Positions 22,427 to 30,678 of a DNA stretch of 38,613 bases are shown piece after piece; the stretch's first letter is position 1; the number at the start of each line of letters is the position of its first letter. Origin of the DNA: Terriglobia bacterium. GTDB taxonomy: Bacteria > Acidobacteriota > Terriglobia > Terriglobales > Acidobacteriaceae. Both the position numbers and the translations under genes were made by a program. The notes under the pieces are model-generated. The model did no database searches. It saw only the letters and a list, made by a program, of their open reading frames with translations, and was not told where the DNA came from. The stretch is from contig JAJPHW010000028.1 of assembly GCA_021325035.1 (NCBI GenBank), positions 1 through 38,613 on the forward strand. The letters are read 5' to 3'.

Positions 22427-23797
22427 TCAGAAAAGGATTTTTGCATCCAGATAAATCGTGTTGTTGGCGTTCGCGTTGCGGCCTGAACCGTCGTAGTTGG
22501 TCGCGGCGCCGTTGAAGCGCGTGTAACCGGTGTATTGCGCCGCGAGTTGCAAGTTCTGCCACGGCCAATACGAGACGGTCGCAATGTACCCGGCGCTTCT
22601 TGGGCTGGCATTGGCGAAGCCTGATACCGCAGCAGGTGCAAACAACAGCGCATCGGCAGTGCCGCTCGTATTGAACCAACCGAACGTGCCTGAGTAGCGA
22701 TTGCCGAAGTGATATTCAACATTGGGTTGAAAGGTGTTTAGGTGATGCGCGCTCTGCGATGCCGCGCCCGCAGCCACGCTCGCCAGCAAATCAGAGTTTT
22801 CACGAATGTATGTGGCCCGGAATGACAGCACGTCTTTGCGGAATAACGTCCGGTCAACCTGAGTATCCAGGGCCCAGTCGGTGTAATCATCTTCGAGGCC
22901 GCTGACCGCATTAGGGGTACTCCGCATGTGCATTCCATAACCGCCGATTTCATACTGCGTCTTCGCGGTTAATTCCTGCCAGGCGACGCGCCAGTAGGGA
23001 GCAACGCCACGGATGTTAAATGCAGACCCAACTCCAGGATTCGGCTGTGTCCCGCCCACGTGGTCAGAGCGGTAAATCGCTGCGTCTAAATACAGATGGT
23101 TGTTCCACATCGCATAGGCGCCAATTCCTGCAACATCCTGCCCTAAAGTCCCATTAATGATGGCAGCAGCGCCAGGGGTGGGTGCAACATCGCTTGCGAC
23201 CCAGGGATATCCCCATGCCGGTGTGCTATTCCAAAGATCTTCTACGGTCGGGTTGTTGTTGATGTCCAGGCCGTAAACCAGTTCCTTCCCATTGAGCTTT
23301 GTCTTATTCGCATAGCGGACATCCGTGTTATCAATGCTGAAATGGTCGCCTTGGGCGTCGTACGTCAATTGAACAAAGCTGCCGACATGGCTTGTCCAAG
23401 CTCCGGAAAGAAACAGCGATATATCCTGAGGAAATTCGAAGTTTCCATTTTGGGTAGCTGGCACCGGTGATTTGGTCGAGGTAAACGAAGTTTCGAACAT
23501 TACGGCAAGCGGCAGCGAAGCAAGAAGATCAAGCGCTGCATGCGTTCCGCTTCCATCCGCCGTGATGGTTTTAGTGTCAACTGCTCTATCCACGTATCCG
23601 AGCAGCTTGAATCTTCGTCCGGCAGGGTTGAGTTCCGGAGGGTTGTAGTGGCAGCCGCTGCACGGCAAGCCTGTCTGCCGCGCAAAACTTGGGACCGCCA
23701 ATGCACTGGGCGGATTCACCACCGCCAAAAAAAGCAAAAGTAAAACTGGAACTGTCGCAAGTGCTGTATGGAATGCTTTATTTGAGTGCTTCATCAT
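22427..23797 (-). CDS. Exported outer-membrane-type beta-barrel candidate with one CxxCH haem motif
   Basis: Large exported protein of about 456 residues. From the ATG at 23797 (GAGG 7 nt upstream, and a second ATG at once after) it has a signal peptide to about residue 34 (SALA), then CSGCH at C46, C49, H50 in the run GLPCSGCHYNPPELNPAG. The rest is rich in aromatic, Gly, Asn and alternating strand-like segments (for example VDRTLFRKDVLSFRATYI, QNLQLAAQYTGYTRF), suggesting a beta-barrel of porin kind. The frame extends back to 23905 but that part overlaps the upstream gene and lacks signal character. One haem-like motif in front of a barrel is unusual. Middle gene of the redox operon; 55 bp after the cytochrome gene. 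Confidence 0.78.
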   Translation of the reverse strand: MMKHSNKAFHTALATVPVLLLLFLAVVNPPSALAVPSFARQTGLPCSGCHYNPPELNPAGRRFKLLGYVDRAVDTKTITADGSGTHAALDLLASLPLAVMFETSFTSTKSPVPATQNGNFEFPQDISLFLSGAWTSHVGSFVQLTYDAQGDHFSIDNTDVRYANKTKLNGKELVYGLDINNNPTVEDLWNSTPAWGYPWVASDVAPTPGAAAIINGTLGQDVAGIGAYAMWNNHLYLDAAIYRSDHVGGTQPNPGVGSAFNIRGVAPYWRVAWQELTAKTQYEIGGYGMHMRSTPNAVSGLEDDYTDWALDTQVDRTLFRKDVLSFRATYIRENSDLLASVAAGAASQSAHHLNTFQPNVEYHFGNRYSGTFGWFNTSGTADALLFAPAAVSGFANASPRSAGYIATVSYWPWQNLQLAAQYTGYTRFNGAATNYDGSGRNANANNTIYLDAKILF

Positions 23798-23852
23798 CTC
23801 TGTCCTCAGATTGTGTAATTTAGAAAAAATTAGACCTTGTAAACTGGAGTGT

Positions 23853-25091
23853 TCAGGCGCGTTTACGTTCATCCTCCACAAGCTCGAATGCTTCAGCGTG
23901 TTCATGTGCGATGGCAGGGATCACGACTGCGGGCTTTCGCGTGAGCCGGGAAAATTCGCGTACGGTGAAAACGAATCCCGCGAATACGAGCCCGAGGGAA
24001 AAAGCTGTCGCGAGCGAAAAGACGACGGAAGTCATCCTGCTGAAACCGCCGTTTCCGCGCTGCGGGCCATTCGAAGTGCGCGTATTCCCAATAACGGCCG
24101 CAGATGAAGCCTGAGCGCGTTCAACAACCGGTGATTCCAGCGAAGGAGAATCTTCCGGAGGAAACTGCGTCAGATATAGGTACACATCCGCAGCTTCCTC
24201 TTCTGTGAGGTAACGAAAAACGGGCATCCTGCCGCTGGAAATCGTGTGCAATGGCCCCATGGCGATCGGCGCACCATGCGTCACTTTCCGGATCAAGCCT
24301 GCTTGCGTGGTTCTTGCCCTGAGTGTGCTTAGTGGCGGGATGGCTCCGCGTAGCAGATCTTCGGAACTTGGATTTATTCCGGTCGCATCGTGGCAAATAT
24401 GGCAGGTGGATTTAACAATCATTTCTCCTTTACGGGTGTGAAGCTCACTGATGGAAGTCTGCGCTTTCTCCGCGCCCGGCATGTCCGCGAGTTGCTTTAG
24501 GTATGCAATCAGAGCGCGAATTTCTGCGTCGCTTAAGTAATTAAAAGCAGGCATGCTCTCACCGCCGTTATGCAAGCGTTGCAATAACGCAGCGTTGGCC
24601 TCGCGTGCCATTTTGTATGCATCGGTTTTGCTCATCTCCATGCCTACACTTCTCATGCGTTGCAGGGTGAGCGGAGCAGATGTGGCTCGCACGGGATTGA
24701 TGACGGAATTGATTTCCGGTGGCGCGCCTTGCCCGGATGCGCCATGGCATCCCTGGCAATTCATGCGATAGAGATCGAAGCCAGAGATCACGTCCGCGCG
24801 GTTCGAAACGGACCGCTGCGGCAGCGCCATTTCGTACTGCGAATTAGACGAAGGCAAAATCTGTGAATCCGCCGGCCCCAACTGCCAGCTCGACCGTCCC
24901 ATGCTGGTCTGATCAAAGCTGCGATTCAGATGTTTCAACCAGCTCGGTCCTGAAACGGGCGTGACGATGGAATTGGTTTTAGGAGAAGTCTGCGCGTGCA
25001 GCGCTGTAAAAGTGACCAGTAATAGCGCTACCAATAATTTCCCGTTCGACTTTTCGTGTACAGATGTCTTTTGGAAAAACATGCTTGCCAT
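23853..25091 (-). CDS. Membrane-anchored dihaem cytochrome c
   Basis: Exported c-type cytochrome with two haem domains and a C-terminal membrane anchor. A hydrophobic signal segment lies near 18-33. Haem 1: C112, C115, H116 (NCQGCHG) with M180 in GGESMPAFNYLSD as likely sixth ligand. Haem 2: C230, C233, H234 (TCHICHD) with M289 in SGRMPVFRYLTEEE. Each domain ends in the YLSDAEIRALIAYLK or YLTEEEAADVYLYL helix common to class I cytochromes. A TM helix (about 353-376) near the C-terminus would hold the haems on the periplasmic side with a short cytoplasmic tail. The start may be M1 (25091) or M4. First gene of a three-gene minus-strand operon; the 272 bp upstream (25092-25363) is shared with the divergent Nudix gene. 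Confidence 0.88.
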   Translation of the reverse strand: MASMFFQKTSVHEKSNGKLLVALLLVTFTALHAQTSPKTNSIVTPVSGPSWLKHLNRSFDQTSMGRSSWQLGPADSQILPSSNSQYEMALPQRSVSNRADVISGFDLYRMNCQGCHGASGQGAPPEINSVINPVRATSAPLTLQRMRSVGMEMSKTDAYKMAREANAALLQRLHNGGESMPAFNYLSDAEIRALIAYLKQLADMPGAEKAQTSISELHTRKGEMIVKSTCHICHDATGINPSSEDLLRGAIPPLSTLRARTTQAGLIRKVTHGAPIAMGPLHTISSGRMPVFRYLTEEEAADVYLYLTQFPPEDSPSLESPVVERAQASSAAVIGNTRTSNGPQRGNGGFSRMTSVVFSLATAFSLGLVFAGFVFTVREFSRLTRKPAVVIPAIAHEHAEAFELVEDERKRA

Positions 25092-25300
25092 CCGCGCACA
25101 GCGTACTGTGGATGACAGAGGGCACTTGTCAGTCGTTCGTCAAAATTGGGTCATGCGCGAGTCACATTTTCTTCTGGTTCATGTCATCGGATAGAAAAAA
25201 GTTCAATCACAAGAAATCAACTATGGAAGCCCGTTTTCGCCTAGAAGCGTCCGCCGCGCCATAAACTCTCTTGATTACTAAAGTCTTATTTACTGTCTGT

Positions 25301-25316
25301 TTTCACATTCGTGAAA
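25301..25316. promoter_or_regulatory. 16-bp palindrome between the cytochrome and Nudix genes
   Basis: TTTCAC (25301-25306) and GTGAAA (25311-25316) flank ATTC. It lies 48 bp before the Nudix start within the divergent region. Promoter hexamers around it are weak, so I treat it only as a candidate operator. The rest of 25092-25363 shows nothing I recognise. Confidence 0.35.
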
Positions 25317-25363
25317 TATCTTATGGATAGAATCGTTAAGGTTGTATTTTCCGGGGAGGCTGG

Positions 25364-25888
25364 ATGGCAACGCCGAAATTGCTGCGTTTTGCACTGCCCA
25401 TGCAAGTCGCCGCTGTGTGCTACCGCCGCCGTGGAAACGGAGTTGAATTCTTGCTGGTCAACAGCAACGGCGGGAATAAGTGGACCTTCCCCAAAGGATC
25501 TCCGGAAACAACCATGTCTCACAGCCGGGCCGCCGAGAAAGAAGCCTGGGAAGAGGCGGGCGTGCGCGGACGTATTGAAACCCGCCATTTTCATCTTTAC
25601 TTACATTCCAAAGGCGTTTTCTGGAAGCCGCCCGGCGTGCGCGAATTCGTCGTCAAGTCGTTCTTGATGGAAGTGACGGAAAACGGGCATCCCCACGAAA
25701 ACGATCGCAATCCGACCTGGTTCTTGCCCGAGAATGCCCGGAAAATTTTGGCCAAGGGCCGAGAAGTCAAATACGCCAAGGAAATTCAGTCGGTGATTGA
25801 CCGAGCCCTGGAATTGATTTCACCTCCTCACTCGGCTGGCCGCGTAAAACGCGGGACTGACGATCTTTTTTCCGCGCCTATTCTGTAG
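25364..25888 (+). CDS. Nudix hydrolase with partly degenerate Nudix box
   Basis: Cytoplasmic Nudix-fold protein of 174 residues, closest in layout to the diadenosine-polyphosphate or diphosphoinositol-phosphate group. The box begins GSPETTMSHSRAAEKEAWEE: the metal-binding EE pair and following AGV are intact, but the conserved Glu at position 7 of the box is Met and the usual Arg before the catalytic Glu is Lys. The residues before it, KWTFPKGSPE, match the family. The substrate is unknown and activity may be changed. GGGGAGG lies 5 nt before the ATG at 25364. The ABC-F gene follows 43 bp downstream on the same strand. Confidence 0.85.
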   Translation: MATPKLLRFALPMQVAAVCYRRRGNGVEFLLVNSNGGNKWTFPKGSPETTMSHSRAAEKEAWEEAGVRGRIETRHFHLYLHSKGVFWKPPGVREFVVKSFLMEVTENGHPHENDRNPTWFLPENARKILAKGREVKYAKEIQSVIDRALELISPPHSAGRVKRGTDDLFSAPIL

Positions 25889-25931
25889 CTCTCTTCAACG
25901 AAATCCCCGCTCATGAGACGATTGAAGCAGC

Positions 25932-27866
25932 ATGATTCAGTTGTCGTCAGCCGGAAAACGCTTTGGCCATAAGCTCCTCTTTGAGGGAGTGGACTGGATG
26001 ATTACCTCCCGCGACCGCATTGGCCTGGTTGGCGCCAACGGAACGGGGAAGTCCACTTTGATGAAGGTCCTGGCTGGACTCGAGACCCTGGACTACGGGT
26101 CCGTCAGTATCGGCAAAGGAATCTCTGCCGGCTATTTGCCGCAGGATGGCCTGACTCTCTCTGGCAAAACGGTCTTTGCCGAATGTATGTCGGTGTTCTC
26201 AGAGTTGCGTTCCATGGAGCAGGAGATGGAACAACTCACTGCGAGCATGTCCGAGTTGGACAGTACTTCCAGTGAATATATGCAGGTGGCAGATCGCTAC
26301 CATCGCCTGGAGCACGAATTTCAGGCCCGTGATGGCTATGCGATCGAAGCGCAGGTTGGCAACGTTCTCGGCGGGCTGGGTTTTCGCAAAGAAGACTGGA
26401 ACCGTCTCACCGACGAATTTTCCGGTGGATGGCAAATGCGGCTTGCCCTCGCCAAACTGCTTTTGCAACAGCCCAACTTACTCTTGCTCGACGAACCCAC
26501 GAATCATCTCGACCTCGAAGCCCGCAACTGGCTGGAAGAATATTTGACGCATTATCCCAATGCCTTCGTGTTGATTTCCCATGATCGCTACTTTCTCGAC
26601 ATAACCGTCAACCGCATCGCCGAAATCTGGAACAAGCGCATCACGGTCTATCCCGGCAACTACGAAAAATATCTGTCGCAGAAGACGCAGCGTCTCGAGC
26701 AACTGGAAGCCGCCTACCGCAACCAGCGTGATCGCATCGAGCAGTTGGAGATGTTCATCAATCGCTTCCGCTATCAGGCGACCAAAGCCAAGCAGGTGCA
26801 AAGCCGAATTAAGGAACTTGAGCGCATCGAGCGTATCGAAATACCGGAAGAAGAACGGACGATTCACTTTTCCTTTCCGCAGCCCAAGCAGAGTGGGCGG
26901 ATCGTGGCCGAATTTCAAAATGTTGCCAAGGCTTACGGCGAAAAACTGGTTTTTCGCGGCGTCAACTTCATGATCGAACGCGGAGATCGCATCGCGCTTG
27001 TGGGCGTCAACGGCGCTGGCAAGTCAACGTTAATCAAGTTGTTGGCCGGAGAAGAAAAGCTGACTGAAGGCGAATACAAGCTCGGCCACAATGTTCAAGT
27101 GGGATATTTCGCTCAGGACCAATACAAAGAACTCGATGTTAGCGCCCGCGTAATGGATGATTTGGGTCGGGCGGCGCCAAAGTCCGGGGAAACGGAACTT
27201 CGCAGCCTGCTCGGATGTTTTCTTTTTTCCGGCGACGATGCTTTCAAAAAGATAGGCGTGCTCTCCGGTGGAGAACGCAACCGCTACGCGCTCTTGCGCA
27301 TGTTACTCGATCCCGCCAATTTTCTTCTTCTCGACGAACCGACAAATCACCTGGACATGCGCGCGAAAGATGTTCTGCTCGACGCGCTCGCAGCTTATAC
27401 CGGGACCGTCGTCTTCGTTTCTCATGACCGTTACTTTATTGACAAGCTGGCGACGCGGGTTTTTGAAGTCGGCGATGGCCGCGTCGAAGTCTATCCCGGC
27501 AACTACGAAGACTTCATGTGGCGCAAGCAAGGGGGCGCCGAAGTCCTTCAGGAAACCATCGCAAAATCCGTCGCCAAGCCTTCTGTAGCGGAACCCTCCA
27601 ACGGAAATCGCCCATCAGCCTCTTCAGAAGCCAAGGGCAAGCGCATGAATCCCATCAAGCGCAAACAAATGGAAGAACGGGTGCAGGAGTTGGAAACAGA
27701 AATCGCCGAATTAGAAACCGTCATTGCCGAACATGAAACTTCTCTGCTCACTTTCGTCAGCGCCGAAGAAACTGAGCGTCTTTCGCGCGAATTGAAAGAC
27801 CATCAGGCCGATCACCAAAAACGCCTCGCCGAATGGGAAGCGCTCTCTGAGGCATTACAAGCCTAG
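25932..27866 (+). CDS. ABC-F family ATPase (ribosome-associated type)
   Basis: Soluble protein with two ABC ATPase cassettes and no membrane domain, as in Uup, EttA and YdiF. Cassette 1: Walker A GANGTGKST, signature FSGGWQMRLALAK, Walker B LLLLDEPTNHLDLEA. Cassette 2: Walker A GVNGAGKST, signature LSGGERNRYALL, Walker B FLLLDEPTNHLD. The inter-domain linker (about 240-320, charged and helical: QLEAAYRNQRDRIEQLEMF) would reach the ribosomal P site, and the C-terminal 70-90 residues form a coiled coil (MEERVQELETEIAELE). Together these point to translation-factor or antibiotic-protection roles; which one cannot be told here. Length 644 fits YdiF/Uup-like members. Confidence 0.93.
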   Translation: MIQLSSAGKRFGHKLLFEGVDWMITSRDRIGLVGANGTGKSTLMKVLAGLETLDYGSVSIGKGISAGYLPQDGLTLSGKTVFAECMSVFSELRSMEQEMEQLTASMSELDSTSSEYMQVADRYHRLEHEFQARDGYAIEAQVGNVLGGLGFRKEDWNRLTDEFSGGWQMRLALAKLLLQQPNLLLLDEPTNHLDLEARNWLEEYLTHYPNAFVLISHDRYFLDITVNRIAEIWNKRITVYPGNYEKYLSQKTQRLEQLEAAYRNQRDRIEQLEMFINRFRYQATKAKQVQSRIKELERIERIEIPEEERTIHFSFPQPKQSGRIVAEFQNVAKAYGEKLVFRGVNFMIERGDRIALVGVNGAGKSTLIKLLAGEEKLTEGEYKLGHNVQVGYFAQDQYKELDVSARVMDDLGRAAPKSGETELRSLLGCFLFSGDDAFKKIGVLSGGERNRYALLRMLLDPANFLLLDEPTNHLDMRAKDVLLDALAAYTGTVVFVSHDRYFIDKLATRVFEVGDGRVEVYPGNYEDFMWRKQGGAEVLQETIAKSVAKPSVAEPSNGNRPSASSEAKGKRMNPIKRKQMEERVQELETEIAELETVIAEHETSLLTFVSAEETERLSRELKDHQADHQKRLAEWEALSEALQA

Positions 27867-28024
27867 AGTTGCCCAAAACCAGTTGTTCGTTGTTCTTCCG
27901 TAACCTGTCCTGACACTAAAGTCCATGCGATAGTCGGAATGGCCGGTTGGCCACAAGATTATCCACCGATTGCGGCGCTGCCTGACGGAGTCGAAGCCGC
28001 ACGGACCATGACGAGGACGAGCCC

Positions 28025-28510
28025 ATGCTGCAAGCACCCGAAAACAACGCCAACAAATTTTCTCCAAACCAGAACGCTTTTACACCCACCAAAACCGTAA
28101 CCGTCCCCACAGAACAAGCCACCATCGGCCGCTCGCTCGTAATCAAGGGCGAGGTCAGCGGCGCGGAATCGCTCTATGTGGATGGGCGCATTGAAGGCAC
28201 CATCAATCTCGCGGACCATCGTGTCACCGTTGGCCGCAACGGCAATATTCACGCCAACATCAATGCCAAAGAAGTGGTCATCATGGGCAAAGTCACGGGA
28301 AACGTGGAATGTAGCGATCGCGTGGATATCCGCAGCGAAGGCTCATTGACCGGCGACGTCATCACCCACCGCATCAGCGTGGAAGATGGCGCATTGCTGA
28401 AGGGCAGCGTTCAGGTTCGTGCAGAAGAGAAGAACAACAAGAAAGACCAGTCAAGGCCGAGCATCGTGGAAACACCGAAAGCGGCAGCTGCGACAGCCGG
28501 CAACGCATAA
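28025..28510 (+). CDS. Bactofilin
   Basis: Cytoskeletal protein that polymerises without nucleotide into filaments and helps position cell-wall enzymes or define cell shape. The central right-handed beta-helix is visible in repeated short strands, for example IGRSLVIKGEVSGAESLYVD, GRIEGTINLADHRVTVGRNG and DRVDIRSEGSLTGDVITHR. Disordered tails flank it: a Thr/Asn/Pro-rich N-terminus (1-33) and a Lys/Glu/Ala-rich C-terminus after residue 135, as usual for the family. It starts 158 bp after the ABC-F gene; no ribosome site stands out. A terminator follows. Confidence 0.93.
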   Translation: MLQAPENNANKFSPNQNAFTPTKTVTVPTEQATIGRSLVIKGEVSGAESLYVDGRIEGTINLADHRVTVGRNGNIHANINAKEVVIMGKVTGNVECSDRVDIRSEGSLTGDVITHRISVEDGALLKGSVQVRAEEKNNKKDQSRPSIVETPKAAAATAGNA

Positions 28511-28531
28511 AACCAGATTCATATTCGTGCG

Positions 28532-28565
28532 GGGCGGACTCTCTTGTCCGCCCTTGATTTTTTTG
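28532..28565 (+). terminator. Intrinsic terminator after the bactofilin gene
   Basis: GGGCGGAC (28532-28539) pairs with GTCCGCCC (28546-28553) around TCTCTT, followed by TTGATTTTTTT. It is 22 bp past the stop codon and ends the plus-strand unit. Confidence 0.88.
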
Positions 28566-28854
28566 TAAGAGCGATTAGCCTGCTTTCAAAGCGGCATCCT
28601 CTCAAGAAAATTTCCACAAACATCGTTCCAATCCTTGTGACGAATGAACATTTTTCACCCGAAAACCTGTGGAATAGTCGCTACGTAAAAGGCTGATAAT
28701 AAACATGTTACGCATGGCTGTTAAAACGTTTCAATTCCTCGCAGGAGCGCGCTTTTCGCCGGAAGATTCCTTAACCATATCCATGGATTCCTTTACGCGC
28801 CAGGGGGCATAGAAATCGCAATACGGGCTATTCCAGAAAATGGCCGGACTCGAC
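28566..28854. other. Intergenic stretch with no recognised feature
   Basis: About 290 bp between two terminators, one for each convergent transcript. I find no ORF with protein-like composition, no RNA fold that I recognise and no repeat beyond short A/T runs. It may be plain spacer. Confidence 0.5.
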
Positions 28855-28883
28855 AAAAACGTGCGGGCGAGGGACGCCCGCAC
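28855..28883 (-). terminator. Intrinsic terminator after msrB
   Basis: Nine perfect base pairs: GTGCGGGCG (28861-28869) with CGCCCGCAC (28875-28883), loop AGGGA. Read on the minus strand it is followed by GTTTTTGTC (T-tract at 28859-28855). It is 7 bp past the msrB stop. Confidence 0.88.
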
Positions 28884-28890
28884 TCCATGA

Positions 28891-29331
28891 TTACTTCTTC
28901 TCCGACTTCGAATCGTTGTTTGGTTTTAAATCCAGCGAAGCTGAATTGATGCAATAACGCAACCCCGTGGGATTCGGGCCGTCATCAAATACGTGTCCTA
29001 AATGCGCGTCGCAATTCGCGCAGCGCGTTTCCGTCCGAACCATCCCGTAAGTTTTGTCAGTTTTCTCAACAATCGGCGCCGAATCCAGCGGTTTGTAGAA
29101 GCTGGGCCAGCCGCATCCGGAATCAAACTTCGTCTCCGAACTAAACAATGGCGCTCCGCAGCACACGCAGTTGTACGTGCCCGCATCTTTCGTGTTCCAG
29201 TATTTGCCGGTGAAGGCACGCTCTGTGCCGGCTTCGCGCGCCACATGATACTGCTCAGGGGACAATTGCTGTTTCCACTCAGCGTCACTTTTTTGAACCT
29301 TTTGAACTTGAGTTTGAACTTTCTCGCTCAT
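28891..29331 (-). CDS. msrB: Peptide-methionine (R)-S-oxide reductase
   Basis: Repairs R-methionine sulfoxide in oxidised proteins, reduced by thioredoxin (a trxA gene lies 1 kb away). Zinc is held by C55/C58 (CVCC) and C104/C107 (RCANC). The catalytic C127 is in [10 protein letters not shown]. The core segments [28 protein letters not shown] and [14 protein letters not shown] are diagnostic. The 146 residues include a Gln/Lys-rich N-terminal extension and a polar C-terminal tail; no signal peptide is seen, so it is cytoplasmic. It runs divergent from lexA with 118 bp between; a weak inverted repeat of 5 bp is present there. Confidence 0.95.
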   Translation of the reverse strand: MSEKVQTQVQKVQKSDAEWKQQLSPEQYHVAREAGTERAFTGKYWNTKDAGTYNCVCCGAPLFSSETKFDSGCGWPSFYKPLDSAPIVEKTDKTYGMVRTETRCANCDAHLGHVFDDGPNPTGLRYCINSASLDLKPNNDSKSEKK

Positions 29332-29423
29332 AAGGAAATCTCTCTTTCTTTTTTATGATGTCTAAGTGTTAGATCATTCTTAGCGAAAAAGGTTCCATCA
29401 GCGGGAGCAAACCACATAAACTC

Positions 29424-29451
29424 TTGACTTCGCCTTTTATTCGCTTACAAT
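29424..29451 (+). promoter_or_regulatory. lexA promoter
   Basis: TTGACT (29424-29429) and TACAAT (29446-29451) are spaced 16 bp, like the persulfide dioxygenase promoter. The expected transcription start (about 29457-29460) coincides with the second in-frame ATG of lexA. I could not recognise a LexA box; operator sequences differ widely between phyla. Confidence 0.6.
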
Positions 29452-29458
29452 GGCGGAC

Positions 29459-30082
29459 ATGGCTATCACCCGGCGTCAACGGCAAGTCTATGACTTCATT
29501 TCAGACTTTGTGCAGAAGCACGGTTATTCACCATCTTTTGAAGAAATCGGCGAAGGGCTCGAACTGAATTCGCTCGCTACCGTGCACAAACACATCACCA
29601 ACCTCGAGAAAAAAGGCTTGCTCACGCGCGACTACAACAAGAGCCGGTCCATTGATCTTTTACCCCCCAAAGGCCGTCTCAAGCAAGCCATGTCGGTGAA
29701 TACGACCATGGTGCTGCCATTGCTTGGCCGTATCGCCGCGGGCCAGCCGATCGAAGCCGTGCAGAATCCGGAGACGATTTCGCTGGCCGACTTCGTTCGG
29801 TCTAAAGAAGTTTATGTCCTCGAAGTGCGCGGCGATTCCATGCAGGACGAAGCCATTCTGAGCGGAGACTATGTTTTAGTCGAGAAAGCCAAAACTGCGC
29901 ATAACGGCGATATCGTCGTTGCGATTGTGGATGAAACCGATGCAACGCTCAAGCGTTTTTACCGCGAGGGAGACAACATTCGTTTACAGCCATCGAATGC
30001 GGCCATGAAACCGATTATCGTGCCCGCGGCGAATGTGCAGATTCAGGGAAGAGTAATTGGGGTGTTGAGGAAGTACGCCTAA
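29459..30082 (+). CDS. lexA: LexA repressor, SOS response regulator
   Basis: Self-cleaving transcriptional repressor of DNA-damage genes. The N-terminal winged helix (TRRQRQVYDFISDFVQKHGY, then LATVHKHITNLEKKG) binds the operator. Numbered from the ATG at 29459, the cleavage site is A94-G95 in IAAGQPIE, and the S127/K165 dyad is in RGDSMQDE and TLKRFYRE. The length is normal. I prefer ATG 29459 (MAITRRQ) because the -10 element overlaps the upstream ATG at 29450, which would add MAD. No ribosome site precedes either, so the message is probably leaderless or nearly so. RecA stimulation of cleavage is known for the family; no recA is in the window. Confidence 0.93.
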   Translation: MAITRRQRQVYDFISDFVQKHGYSPSFEEIGEGLELNSLATVHKHITNLEKKGLLTRDYNKSRSIDLLPPKGRLKQAMSVNTTMVLPLLGRIAAGQPIEAVQNPETISLADFVRSKEVYVLEVRGDSMQDEAILSGDYVLVEKAKTAHNGDIVVAIVDETDATLKRFYREGDNIRLQPSNAAMKPIIVPAANVQIQGRVIGVLRKYA

Positions 30083-30097
30083 GATTCTGCTCTTTGA

Positions 30098-30161
30098 TTT
30101 ACCGCCGAGTACGCTGGGCAAGTGATTCGTTCTCTGCGGGCTCAGCGCCCTCAGCGGTAAA
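30098..30161. repeat. Imperfect nested inverted repeat between convergent lexA and trxA
   Basis: TTTACCGC (30098-30105) pairs with GCGGTAAA (30154-30161), and inside it CGCTG (30112-30116) pairs with CAGCG (30143-30147). It spans most of the 114-bp convergent gap. No long T-tract is attached. It may be a dispersed palindromic element acting as a barrier or bidirectional terminator. Confidence 0.55.
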
Positions 30162-30196
30162 AGATTCGATTTTACTGATATACAAGCTAGGTAGGC

Positions 30197-30529
30197 TTAC
30201 ACTAGGTGCTTGTCGAGCGCCTGCTTGATCTTCTCTTTCGGCACGTAGCCGACGATCTGCTCTTTCACCTGCCCGCCCTTGAAAACTAAAAGGGTCGGAA
30301 TGCCGCGAACTCCATAACGCATGGGCGTGGCGCTGTTTGCGTCCACATCCATTTTGCCGACCTTCACTTTGCCCTGATAGTCCTTCGCGAGTTCTTCGAC
30401 GATGGGAGCAATGGCGCGGCAAGGACCGCACCAGGTCGCCCAGAAATCCACGAGAACCGGCGTGTCGGACTTGAGCACGTCCTGGTCAAAATTCGCGTCG
30501 TTTACTTCCATAATTCCATTGCCTGCCAT
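30197..30529 (-). CDS. trxA: Thioredoxin
   Basis: General cytoplasmic disulfide reductase. Canonical active site WCGPC with C34 and C37 in [14 protein letters not shown], cis-Pro in [12 protein letters not shown], and the conserved [10 protein letters not shown] strand. The 110-residue length is standard. GGAGG lies 5 nt before the ATG at 30529. It would supply electrons to MsrB, peroxiredoxins such as the OsmC or AhpC/TlpA-like proteins here, and ribonucleotide reductase. Single-gene unit, convergent with lexA. Confidence 0.96.
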   Translation of the reverse strand: MAGNGIMEVNDANFDQDVLKSDTPVLVDFWATWCGPCRAIAPIVEELAKDYQGKVKVGKMDVDANSATPMRYGVRGIPTLLVFKGGQVKEQIVGYVPKEKIKQALDKHLV

Positions 30530-30678
30530 ACTTCCTCCGGTTGTGCCGCGGGGAGCAAATAAATCAATATGAAAATCTCCGAACGGCGATTCTATGATTG
30601 CGAGCTGTACATTTCAGCTATTCAATCGTAACACTTGGATATAGATGCGTGAGGAGTGTTTTCGGTGCAATCGAGATT

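Noticed and set aside
23798-23905. N-terminal extension of the barrel candidate from ATG 23905
   Set aside because: It overlaps the 3' end of the cytochrome gene by 53 bp, and a GAGG ribosome site with an ATG pair at 23797 precedes a proper signal peptide.
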